The notes under the pieces: model-generated
Told to the model about the DNA's origin: nothing
Databases searched by the model: none
Seen by the model: the letters and a program-made list of their open reading frames with translations, nothing else
Assembly (NCBI GenBank): GCA_963989385.1
Contig: OZ022502.1
Location: 16,169,001 to 16,233,000 of the forward strand
DNA from: Ctena decussata
Lineage: Eukaryota > Mollusca > Bivalvia > Lucinida > Lucinidae
Length of the DNA stretch: 64,000 nucleotides
Direction: 5' to 3'
Translations under genes and position numbers: made by a program
Shown: piece by piece, positions 31,641 to 44,600 of the stretch
Layout of the letters: every line of letters begins with the position of its first letter
Numbering within the stretch: position 1 is the first letter of the stretch

Positions 31641-31904
31641 ATTTTCTATATGAGTGACCCGATTTTTTTATAAGTATTTCACCCGGGGACGAAAACAAAA
31701 CATCAAATCACAAAATTGTTTCCTTTAAAAGATGGCGGAATAACATGATGGAGTACCCATACAACTGGGCTTTTGTCAATTCAAGATGTTAAAAATTCAA
31801 AATTCAAATTATACCTCACTTGCCTGTCTGATATCTTTATACATGTACCTCCATCCAGCTTCTTGAAGATGTTATAGTCTGACTTTTAAACAAATTTTTA
31901 AAGA

Positions 31905-32420
31905 GAAGTAAAAAAATATGAATAATATGGCTGAGAGAATTTCTAACATCTTCGACGGAAATCAGTCTACCATACCATTCCGAGACTCCATTCCCCCCCC
32001 CCCTCCCCCCCCCCCCCCAAAAAAAAAAAACAAAAAAAAAAAAAAAAAAAAAAAAAACATCAGTGCGCCAAATAAGAAGGGGAAACAAGGATACTTTATG
32101 GATAATTTTATTTATTTTCCCGTAAAAACATACATTGTGACCTCCACCCCTCCATTAGAACCGTCTCAGTCTCACCGAGAGAGAAAAAAAAAAGAATAAT
32201 ATGGCTTAGACAATTTCTAACACCTTCGACTGAAATCAGTTTACCATACAACTAAAACTGTGAAATGTTTCCTAGACGCCATTTTTCCCATCAATGCTCC
32301 AAATAAGAAGGGGTAACAAGGATAATCTATGGATAATTTTATTTATTTCTACGTAAAAACATACGTTGTGACCCCTCATAAGAACGGTCTCCCTGAGACG
32401 GTTCTAATGAGGGGTCACAA
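31905..32420. repeat. Tandem duplication of about 290 bp, C/A tract in copy 1
   Basis: AATATGGCTGAGAGAATTTC at 31923 recurs at 32200 (AATATGGCTTAGACAATTTC). AAATAAGAAGGGGAAACAAG (32071) recurs at 32301 and GATAATTTTATTTATT recurs in both. Copy 1 contains a C-run/A-run tract at 31993-32057. Copy 2 ends in a hairpin, GTGACCCCTCATAAGAACGG against CCGTTCT-like GACGGTTCTAATGAGGGGTC (32369-32418). Confidence 0.7.
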
Positions 32421-32518
32421 CATATGTTTCACTGAGAAATAAGAAAGGATTATATCTGAATTATCTCTGTTACCCCTACTTTATCTGGAGCTCTGAAACA
32501 TATTTGCATTTTTCAGAC

Positions 32519-32692
32519 ATGTCAGAGAAAACATTGTTACCACCCTCACTAAGGGTTGAAAATGGAGATTACCATAAGCAGGCAGCCGAGGTAATGAGGA
32601 GTCTGATCAGATTCTACGACTCCATGATCAAGCTGGGCCCTATCATAAAGATCAGTCAGGTCAGGCTTGACAGACTGATAGATAGAGCAAAG
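32519..32692 (+). CDS. Unrecognised gene, coding exon 1
   Basis: 58 codons from ATGTCAGAG, donor AAAG/GTCAGT. The acceptor TTTTCAG ends at 32516, three bases before the ATG start. Confidence 0.7.
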
Positions 32693-35600
32693 GTCAGTAT
32701 AAATTAAGTAAAAATTAAGCTGCACATGCCTTTCACTGCACATTGCATATTCAGCACGTTTTAGCTCGTGTCTTCCCTGCGATAAGCAGAAGCGAGACAT
32801 AATTTAAATTTTCCGGCTTCGTCGGCGGTGTTTGCAGGGTAAACTTTTGTTTTCTTTTTTAGCTCTTCAGTGTCTTTATGGCTGTGCGCAGTGACATGTT
32901 TTCTTACTTTTTCCACGGTGAATAACGTAGCTTTAAGTCAGTAAAACTGCAAATAAAAGAGCACCAACATGCTAAACTTGCACGAAATTGAAGTTTGCTG
33001 GAAATACTAGAAATTGCAACTGAGGAAGTAAGCCATTTCAGCGTTTGTAATATTTTTAAATAAAAGCTTAAAAGCATTTATGGAATGCCAATATAAAACT
33101 CCTGCCTACTATGACAGTTTTTATGGTGATTGCTCGTAGGTTGATATCTCTCTAACTTCTGTTAAGAAAGACGCATTTTCGTTTACATATTTTCTTGGCA
33201 TCTGGTCATACCTTTGGGATGTATATATTACCACTTAATTACAGCCTGTTTTTTTTTTCTTTTGTTTTGTTTGGTTTTGTTTTTTCTTTATTTATTCTTG
33301 ACAGCTCATGGCCTTGGATTAAACATTTATTACTTCAAGAAAACAACTATACTGAATCACCATAAGCTGGAATTCTTGTGAATGGATTCTATCTCCTCTT
33401 AAGTGCTGCTTTCGGTAATTCTATGTAACATTTAATTTCAGCTTGTTAGAGATAACTTGAGAAAGTTCATCCACCTTGTACCTACTAGAAAGGACAAACA
33501 AGAACTTCACATTCTGACCTACAAGAAAAGGCTGACAGAGCACTTTCACCTTCAACATACACTTGAAATTTGGAAATCAGCTTTGAGGAGCTTTTCTGCT
33601 CTGCCAAACGTTCCTGCAGAAATGGTAAAGTTATATTTCTCAAAGATGAGTAATGTTTCCATTTCTGTTTAGTGTTAGTTGTCGACCTGTAAAGTTAAAT
33701 GTGGACATGCGAAAATTTGTCATTGAGAATATGCCTTTATACGCATGCTCAGACGTTCCATTGCATATGTAAAATCGGATGTCATGAATCAGAGCAACTG
33801 CAGTCTTCTAACAAATAAAATTTTATTTTATACCCCATACCTTGATGGGTCTGGAATACAAATATACTGGAATTTCAAGATTAGTTGAATATTTTCTAGT
33901 CTTCGGTATCTGCCTGTTCCGTATACATTAAAGAGAAGCATGTTCACTATAAAATAGAACATAAAGCAAACTATGCATATTTATTTTCAATGCCATGTCG
34001 TTTTAGACCCTTTATGCAAAAATTTCTATGGTTGAAATATTAATATTTTGTATTTCTTTTTAGCTGAATTTTCCACCCACGTATGGTCAAAAGCCAGTGA
34101 CTCAAATGATTGATAAGATATTAACTGACTCCTTTCTACCAGTTGGTAAGAACCTTACGTGACTGCATAATCTACATTTAACTATAAAATGTCAATTTGA
34201 ACTCTGCTGAATGACCTTTATTTGACCTTTCCTTCACGTCTTATTGTCAGCCTTGTACTTCAAAGCGTTCCTCTCCCCGCATCCACCCCCAGCAGTTGAT
34301 GGTTTCTTTGGAGACAAAATATATCCTATAAAATCTGCCTTATATTTTAATTTAAATTTGGGTAAGCGTTGTTAAATATATAGAATCTAATTTTATACAG
34401 CTTTTATGTGGGGCTCTACAACGATAAAATCAGGCCCCAAGGTTATAAAAAAAAATGTTCGTGCTCAACTCAGCTGAGCATTAGATTTTATCTGCTGATA
34501 AATGTGAAAATGCCAACTAATGTTGGCACTTTCATATTCATAAGCAGAGAAAATTCCATACTCAGCTAATATAAGCGAGAAAACAACACTGTACTTATCA
34601 GAAATTTGCTGTCTATAAGCAGGTAAAATTTCATGCTCAGCTGAGTTGAGCATGAGAAAAGTTTTATAGCCTTGGGGCAAGGACTTAAAACCAATTATGT
34701 CTAGTTGACTTTTCTATCCTTAGAAATTGGATGAGTCCATTCATCAATTTAGCAGGATGTCTTGTATATTTTCCATTCATCAATATATTTAGTTTTATCA
34801 TTTTTGTAGAAATTTATGTAGATCTAAATTTTATGCAAACATTGTAGACATGATCAGACGTCGCGTTTTGTGGCCTCTGATTCGGGTCCGCACAGGTTGT
34901 CCATGTCCCTTTAATGGCTCGCTAGGCATTAATAGATTAATTGTGCACTTCTTGTAGAAGAAATAGTAGAAAAGGTGATAGATAACGACGAAAACTCAGT
35001 GATGAGTCGCAGTATTGAAAAAGCTATACAGTTCTAAAGTCCAGGGCCCAGTTGTTCAAAACTAATGGCATCGTTGTTAACGTTTTGTTAAAATGTCAAA
35101 CATTAATATTTCAAATATGCCACCATTTTTTGTTGAAAAAAAATGAGAATTTGCACTGCAAAAGCTTCTCACATTTTTAATCACATATATCAGTGTATTT
35201 GGTTATAAAGTCATAAAACACTTAAAACGAGTTGACCTCTTCACGAGCTCGTTAGGCTAACGATGCTTTGAACAACTGGGCTCAGTTATTTTAAAATGAA
35301 GACCATTTGTATTTTTTTTCAGTAAACACGTTTATGATTACCTATTTAATTAACGTCAAGGCTGTGGAAATACCATGCCCGACTTGTCCTACTTGTCCCA
35401 TTCCACCCAGAACAAGTGAAACAATATATTTGTCCTGGGCCAACTATAAAAAAAGTATATATGATGTCTTTTCATTCCAACTACTAGGTTTTTGTTTTAG
35501 AAAATTACTAAGGCAACCAGTGTGGACCCAGATCAGACTGCTCCTGTAGAATCCACACTGGGTCACCATTCCAATTTGTTTAGTTTTATATACGTACAGT

Positions 35601-38600
35601 AAGGAATAAGATGTCTGAATGTTTTCGGACATTTGTCATAGAAAAGATGCATTCATTTAATTTTAAGGCTTTGAGGCTATTTAAAATGAGAAATGAGATT
35701 TGTGAAAATAGTATATAATGAGATAAATGTTTATGGCTGAATAATCCTTAAAATAATGGAAACATCATATTTGCGGTTTCGGACAAGCAAGTTATTGCCA
35801 GGCAAGTTGAGTTTGACTTGTCACAGTAACTTCTCCCTGGACAAGTTAGAGATTTTGCTGTTTCCACAGGCCTGTTTACATGTAATGGGTATGATACCCA
35901 CAGAAGTCGATTGAAAACTCGACAGCCTAAACAGTGGCTTAAATTTGTCTGGTAAATTTGTAATTTACCTTTGACAGTTTGCAATTGTTTTGTTTTTGCA
36001 CTTTCAGACTTGCAGCGTTTACGTGCAGAAATGGTGGAGCTGGAAGTGGTATGTGACTTTTCTATCAAGATCGTCCGTGTTATATGTCCTGCGTTACGCA
36101 AAAAAGTACTTGGAGTATTTGCGAATAGTCTCTGTTCTAACCAGTCTGTGAACCCCTGCAATTTAGCTGCAGCTTTTGTGCCTGTGGATTCTTTAGATTC
36201 CCGATACCGAAATCAGGTTTGGGTATGTAAAGAATCTTTAGAAGTTAATGTGTGTGCCAAGAACATAGACTGTCATCGACCTACGCAGATGTACAGGCTG
36301 GTTTTTTAACCTTTGCTTTGGCATATATGTTTAGTGTTAAGCACTCTTTTTGCGCGCCCCGGCTAATTATCATAAACTGATGTACCCGTATGTGCTTAAA
36401 TTTTGGGATACCTAAAATCCATTAATTTTCCATTTGGAACAAATGGAAAATTAATGGTTTTAGATGTCCCAAAATTTAATTCCAAATGAAAAATTAATGG
36501 TTTTAGATGTCCAAAAACTGAAGCATATTAGGGTAATTAATTCAAATTAGATAAGACGCCAGTGATCAGGAGCATGCCCCAAACCTGACTGGGTAAGACA
36601 GCCCATAAAGATGGCACACAAAGCAAAACAAGACAAGCGAAAAGCCAACATGTCAGCCGTTTCCCAGGATATCTTAAAAACTGGAGAAAAAGTCAAAGAC
36701 GGATAGAAAGCTGACAAACGATGACAATAACAGTAAGCCACAGCAGAAGCATCGCCTTGGGACGGTCAGCAATAAATCACTGGGGGCTTAAACTAGTTTT
36801 ACACGCACATGGCCCTCGCCCAAGTCTTCTAATTTCGTTTCTTTTCTGTGTTAGCTACTCACGAAGGATGACATTGTTAGAATGTATTTCATAGAACAAA
36901 CACTGACATTATCCTGATTTTTTTATTTTTTGGATATTTCACTGAGCACAAAGAGCTTTTTGTGTTGGATTTTACTGCAACAGAAAACACACCCTTTATA
37001 TCTGATAGCTTCAAAGTAAATTTGTTTTAATTTATACAACTGCTTTAATATCCAAACAAATTGATCGAATGTGTAATATACTGTGCCTAAACTGAGGTAC
37101 CTTATCAGAGCTGTGGAGTATTTTTTCTCCCTTTGTACTTTTATTTCCTCTTAAACTGTGTTCAAATATAAATTGTCATTTTGAGGGCCTTTGTCAAAAC
37201 GTGACCACTACTTTGCTATGCCTATAAACTCAACATCTGTTCTCCTTAAGTTTTATCTGCACTGGCTCTATCAATAATCCACACCGATACGGTTTCTTTT
37301 AATTACTTGCACAAGAAGGTATCCCTCCCAACAATGCTGTCTTCAAACCCAGAAATGCTTAATAGTGCTTTTAAAATATAAAATTATATAATGTTATTTA
37401 TATTCTGAAATGAAACTTGTTGGATTTTCGGTAAAAAGCTCATTAGTGCCTAAAATTCTAAGAACGTGGGTAGAAAGGTTTTAGCAAACAGCGTAGACCC
37501 AGATCAGACTGCTCCCAAAGGGAGCAGTCTGATCAGGGCCTATACTGTTTGTTAGTCCATCTACATCATTTTGGTGCATTCTACTGCATTGTACAACAAA
37601 ACTGTTCCAATTTTAGGACATTTACGGCAATTATTTTAAGTGCCTTAATTTTTAGAATTTCTATGATATGGCCACTTGTTCTTTTTCATTGCTCTTTTGT
37701 TCTGTACATTCTTCTTCCGTCTGTTATATATGTTCTTTCTTCTCACTCTGTCCTCTTTCTTTCTTCTTTGTAGCTCCAGCCTTACTCGACCATAACCAGG
37801 GAATCTTGCAGACTTTTCTTTGATTCCCTATCTGGTAGGTCCTATAACTTTAAACAACAATACCTCTTAATACTGTGTTCTCTGTTGCCCGAGCCTTGTG
37901 TTTCTTTGACTAGGAAACATCGCAGACTTCTGTTTGAGTCTGTGCCTGGCAGTTATTGCCAGACACAATAAACAGTCTCAGCTAGAATATGTCTTTAACC
38001 TACAATTCAAACAATTCTGCTTTCTTATCTTTTCTTTAAAATCAAATAATTCTGTAAAATCTTACCTTGTTTCTGTACCTTTTTGGCATTATGAACTTTC
38101 GGAGCAGACATATATGCAATGCAGCCCATAAATATTTGAAATTACAAAAAAGAGAGAAAAACTACAAAGAAAATGATGTTTCTATATATGAGCCGCGACA
38201 CGACAAAACCAACAATGTGGTTGTGCGCCCAGCGCAGACTCAGATCAGCCTGGGCATCCGCCCAGACTGATCAGAGTCTTCGCTGTCCGCATGGAGGTAG
38301 CTTAGACCCTTAGCTACCCTTTTAGCACTCAACGAAGAGTCTTGTCAAACAGGGCAGATGCCTAGACTGATCTGAGTCTGCGCTGGGCGCACAACCACAT
38401 TGTTGGTTTTCTCGTGTCGCGGCTCATATGTTTCATGAAATGAAAATTGGGATAGAGATTTTATTCAAAAGGATAATGATAATTAAGAAATGCATTGACA
38501 GGCAGTTTGAGACAGATACATGTATGCCGTTTTTGTTCAACTATCTAGGCAGTACAAAGCATGCTTGTATGATGACGCAAGCATATCGTGAAAAATAACG

Positions 38601-41600
38601 CTTATACTTGGACCTACCGCTTCATTCAAACTGATTACGGAAAAACGTAGCACAACATCTCATCAAAAGGAGAGTATAAAAGAATGGAAACTGTCCAACT
38701 GATTGATTTATATTGTCATTATTTATATAAGGGCATTTGTCAGTTACTGGCGAAATGATGTGCACTTAGTACTGGTTAACCGCTTAGGAAGTCTAAGCCT
38801 GCCCAGGAATAGTGTGGTTAGGGTACCTACCGTCCCGAAATGACCATACCTTTTTAACGTGGACGTAAAGATACAAAACAACAACAACATTATTGATATA
38901 CAGACAGGATTCAGATCGAGGGCCAGTACCTAACCGAGACTGATTTGCAGACTGAGGGACGATTTCATCGTAGATCGAGGGCCATATTATTTCTCCCTCA
39001 TCGAGGGGCGAAATTGTTCTCTACGCGCGGTAACGTTGTACTGTTTTACGTGACATTGGTCTGTTTGGCGCCGTTACGTTACGCTCAAAACAAACTTCCA
39101 AAGATGGCTGCGACTAAAGCAGGAAAGATGTTTTTGGACATAAGCTGTCCCAGCATGTCCAGATGAAAAGATCTTTTTATTCTGTTACAAGAGGTACTGT
39201 AATTCTTATCATAGTATATCAGAATTTGGCTTCTTATACTATATACTTAGTAAAACAATTGAAGGATATTAAAATTCTATGATTATTTTTGCTTAAGACA
39301 AAATCTTTACAATTTTCAATATGCATGCATTCAATAGTATCGGGTATTTACAATTAAAAGCCTGTCCAATTAAAAGTCACGCTTAAGTGGTTACGTTACA
39401 GTACCGCTCCAAATGGAATAACCCCCTACATCATGAATTCACAAACATGCATACTTATCGCTATATTGTTGTTAATACCGGTTATAAGGAGTCGAATGGT
39501 TTACCATAAGGAGGCTATTATTCCCATAAAACATTAGTTACACAATAAAAGCATTTGACACATGTGAAGATCTGAAGGATCAAGACTACTCCTACTCACT
39601 GCCCTGAATATTCTTTAGTTTAGCCTTGATCAGCAGCAGAGTAGTCGGCATCAGAATATTGTAAATGGCGCTTAAATGATCAGGCAAGCTGCCTATGTGA
39701 TTTACATGCGAAAAAGGAGATTTAAACTCAATTTTAATTGTTTGTGATTTTTTGCAGTAGGGGGTCAGTACATTTGGAATGGTACCGTCCAGTGACCACT
39801 GTAGCGTGACGTTATTTAATCCTGCGCATCAATTGCATACGCCCGGTACAAGTACATGCATGCATATTTAATTTGGTATATATTTCATTAAAAGCCACAT
39901 ATAGGATTCAAATTTAATATCCTTCAATTGTTTTACTAAGTATATTATGAACAAATTTATTGTAAATATGACAGGGCTTATCAGACATAAAGATTGAATT
40001 AAGGTTTGAAAATAAGGGGACAACTGCACTTTGCCGGTCGGCATTTTTTTCACTGTCACGTCTCAACGCTAGCAGTGACACTGTCAAGCATTTACTGCTA
40101 GCCGTGAGTAGTGACCGCTGGCAGTCACCAGTGACTGCAGACCTCTTGAAGATAGCCGTTGTGTACTCTGTCGTACGACACGTAGTGAAGCGTAGCGGAA
40201 CGTAACGGCATGAGAATCGGGACTACAGTGACTGCTAACTTGACGTTCATGTAGCCTTATGCATACCACTTCCACTGGCGCTTGAAGTTTTATGCTCAAT
40301 GCTGCCGCTAAACATCCAGGTATTAGCCATTTCTTACCTATAGACTGCGTCAAGTTCAAAGGGTTTTGAGGGATTTTTATGAGCATAGAACTTCAAGCGC
40401 CTCTGCCACTTCTAACAAAAATAATTGCGAACAGCTCAGTCACATAAGCATGCTTGTTCGGACAGTCTGATTACGGCCTTCGACTCGCCTAGGCCACACA
40501 GATTGATATTAAAAGCGAAATATTCGATCATTCACTGTGCGCTCATGTTTAGTTACACCTCTGCTCCATATAATTATAAATCTATCTAATTATCTAACGG
40601 TATGCACGAAAAAAAATGACGCCAGAGCACACTTCTCAAATAATTCGTTTGCTGATTGATACATTCTCTGGAATTTTAAGACTACGCTGTAAGTGCAAGT
40701 CCTGAAACAATTGTTTCTCCGGGACACGGCTTTGCATATTTCGTGACATGTTCAACCCTAGAGCTCAGCGGTGCGAAACCATGCCAGCATTGCAGGGCAC
40801 CGTGCGTCCGTCTTAGTCCCGTCGTTCAAACCAACAACCATTATAAGCTCCTCTTCCGCGAAGATCACCTTCATGGTAGGCAACATCTGGATTCTTCCAA
40901 CAACGACCCTTTCTATGGCCACAACGGACAAGACTGTTGGCGCCAGCACGTGACTGACTTGCCACGTGGCGTTGCCGCTTCAGCAGCATGTTGAGGTCTT
41001 CTTGATCCGTCTTCCGCTGGAAGTTTAAGTGTCTTGGGACTTCACCCACAGTTTGGTTATACGGTCACCGGGGCCAGGGCTTGTTTTTAAAGGTCCGTCT
41101 GAAAGACTCCGGGCGCGGTTGATCGAACTCACTAATTCTGGTTTACGAACTTCAAGAAAGAAGTTGAACCACAGCTTTTACGAAACGAAAAAGAGCCATA
41201 ATTACCAAACCTGGTCGCCAGGTCCTTTTGGTAACTATGAGTCTTTTTTTTGTTTCGTTAACAGCTCCTTTTCGTTTCGTTACAGCCCTTATATACATAG
41301 TTAACCATGGGTGAGAGGAGTGCTCTAAAGAATACGCATGTTGCTTTTGCCGAATAAAATACGCTGCACAATCATTCTAATAATCGGTTAATGAACATTT
41401 CAGACGGACATACTCAGCTAAAATGGCTATGACTGATAAGTAATGATAGCCCCCGTTTCGGGCTAGGTTTGTCCGAAATGCCCCCAGGTTTTTCCGTATT
41501 TGCATGGATTTCACAGCATTGGACTAGGCAGTCGTTCAGTATTTGTCATCGGTTGTTTGTATCTGAATTGACTGACAAACCCTCTTTTCGTCGAATCCTA

Positions 41601-44600
41601 CCTACTTCCACGATAACTGACTGATAGGAAAGGGTGTTTACGGCGGACGGAGAAATTGGCCCTCGTTGTTGCACGACTCTGTCAGAATCGGCCCCAATGA
41701 CAACTCGGCCCTCGATCAGGGACAACATTCGATCTGAGTCCGAAATACATGTAAAATATAAAAAAAATACATTACATAAAGACAAGATAACTCATGAAAA
41801 TCTTGAACTTCACCGGTCTTAATGCCACTGAAATATGTGCAGAAATTCTGGAAAAATACCATTATTGAATTCACATGCTAATGAAACGAGATTTAACAAC
41901 ATTAATTACTAAATAGTCCAAGTGGTATATGTCAAAGCCTAGATGCTCCACAATTAGTATCTTATTGTAAACAATGTTCAGCATAGATAACCATCAGAAG
42001 AAATCAGTTTCAGTTTGCCTCATCAATCATCAATGTTATTAGCCTGTGCCATTAACCTAAACACATTGTCATAAAGGGGCCTCACTGAGAACAGAGTGAG
42101 TCATTGTCACAATCAGTCAGCCATATGATTCTTTAAGAGACTTGGGTCACATAGCCAGTAGATTTTCGACTTTTCAATAAAAGCCTTTCTGAGATATTTG
42201 ATTCCTTGGCCCCGAAATTTGACATAAACAAGTCCAAAAAATCCATATATGAGCCGCGACACGAGAAAACCAACAAAGTGGCATGTGCGCACATCGAATA
42301 CTCAGATTAGTATGGGCATCAGCCTGGGCGAATGTCCAGGCTGATCTGAGTCTGCGCTGTGCGCACAACCATTTTGTTGTTTTTCTCGTGTCACGGCTCA
42401 ATTATTTTGTTTCAGATAAGTCTGCGATGATGCGGCTGGAGAATCATTATGTAAGTTGCTTTATCATTATGAACAAAAGTTTTCCTCATTTAAGATTTCT
42501 ATCACATACGTTACCGCAGAAATAACGCAACACTTATGTCTCAAACTTCGCACTGTAAAAGCTTTTTTGTAAAACCGTTTCAAGGTATAATAACTGATTT
42601 CTTCAAAGCTGCCAAATTTCATAAAACATGGTAAAGCAATATGAAAAGGGAGCAAAGTTATACACTCATTTGAGGCAAAACCACAAAATATGGAAAACTG
42701 GTTTACCTCCATTGCTAGAGTAAAAGAATTACATTTTAAGCATTTCTGATTAATTCAGAATATTCTTGTGGTAGCATGGAGACGTACCATGTCATGTGAA
42801 AAAGTTCATTAAATCATAGAGCATACTAATGCAATGACATTATTCACGTCACTTAGAAGTGCGTTGGTTGTTTAGTGCATTGATTCTTAAACTTCATTTT
42901 TATTTAAGATCTTTTTCGAAGAAAAGCCTTACTGAGAATTAAACATAGATATGCTCACTGTACAATGTGTCAGTGGCATAGCTGTTAAAATTGTTAATTT
43001 GAAATATGAGTATATAGACTTCTTGTCTGCTGTGTACATAAATAAGTAAAATAAAGAAAAAGAAAATAAAAAACTACTAAGGACAAGACATACAAAATAG
43101 TTGTTTACAGTGGTATATAAAATGATATCATCTGTTTTACAAGTTGTTGAATTTTCGTCCATTTCAGAAAACTGTGGCAGAGAAAGGGTCTGCTATACTA
43201 AGAACAGAAAAGAAAGACTCTCGAATAAATGGTAAGACACATAGCATCAAAAGTTATACCAAGCTTAAAGGCCAGGATTGTGATTCGAGCAGTATTACTA
43301 TATGCATTTAATTATCAAGGCACAGAAACACATAAAACAAAGCAATAAGAAGTAAATTAGACTACTCCAAGACGAGGTCAAACAGTGTAGCTCCAGCTGA
43401 GGCGGCTCATGTTGCTCCCCCACAGCTGGATCCTCACTGGCTGCATATCTAAATAGCTTCATTTATACAGCCAGCGTAGATCGTATTGCGTTCGACGTAA
43501 CAAATCACAGCGCAAAAGAGAAAATTGCATGGGTATAATCACGTGACCGTGAGTCCTAATAATAATTTTTTTACTGGCTCACGATTTTGCATGTATACAT
43601 GTTTTGAACTTATCCTTTTATTTCACTATTATCTTCAACCAAAATAGTTTCACGAATTTCACACAAAATTTAAATACAACGTCTAATGGAATTTAGCAAA
43701 ACAATTTACTTTGAAAATGGTGAAATGGCGAGGGAGTGTATCTTTAACGGTTTCACTTACATCATATAACTAAATATGTGTTGGAAGGAGTTTTTCGTTA
43801 CATTTGTTACAATGAATAATTTGTCTGTTTACATGTGTGTTCTTTCCTTCTAATTTCAGAGCCGTTCGACAACAGCTATAGGTATACTTACCCACCTGGC
43901 TTCACACCATCTCCGGCTACAAAAGCTTTCTTGGAAGAACAGGTTCCAACGCTTAAGAGACCTTATGTTCTTCCACCAGCTGTATTTCAAAAAGGAAATA
44001 AAGTTCTGCCAGACATAAGTACCAACCTACAGAAGGAAATGGAAAGGCTAGCTACACAAAACTCAATCAGTCATGGGAAGCCTGAAATAGAGGCAAGCGC
44101 ATTTGAGAAGGCTACAGCACCAGTCTTCAAAGGTACATCAGGTCTCGCCATCGATAGGTACGACGAATACCTTAGGATTAAAAAGACCATGCAGGGAAAG
44201 ATTAGACCAGCAGTCAGTCCTGTGACAAAAACACCAAATTATGATACAACTGATAAACAGAAGGCAAAAGATACTTCACCCCAGGAATCTCAACAAACAG
44301 ATTTTGTCAAAGGAATTGCCACAACACTGGTTTCTTCTGAGACTAATACAGAGTGTCCTTCAGTGTTGGAGCTGTCTGATGTGAGAGACATTTCTTTGTC
44401 AAGAGCTGTCCAAGAGAAGAGAGAGCATGCACAAGATGTACACGTAGGTAAATCTTCAGGAGAGATTGGTTTCAAAAACAGAAATAGGCAGAGACAGACA
44501 GAAGGGTCGCAACAAAACACATCAAGATACATTCAAGCAAAAAGTGGCAAAACAGTAGGAACAAAAGGCACTGACGAATCTATGAAACACCAAGATGAGA

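Noticed and set aside
34957..35038. Extra coding exon after CTTCTTGTAG in the nine-exon gene
   Set aside because: It reaches a stop after 26 codons, or with an early donor leaves in a phase that does not match exon 4.
35971..36309. 112-codon ORF as a stand-alone gene
   Set aside because: It overlaps exon 4 in frame and runs through a good donor (GTATGT). It is best read as an open intron; retention is possible but unproven.
40743..41049. Small genes on either strand in the GC-richer block
   Set aside because: Frames overlap on both strands, none has a recognisable motif, and no splice partner was found.
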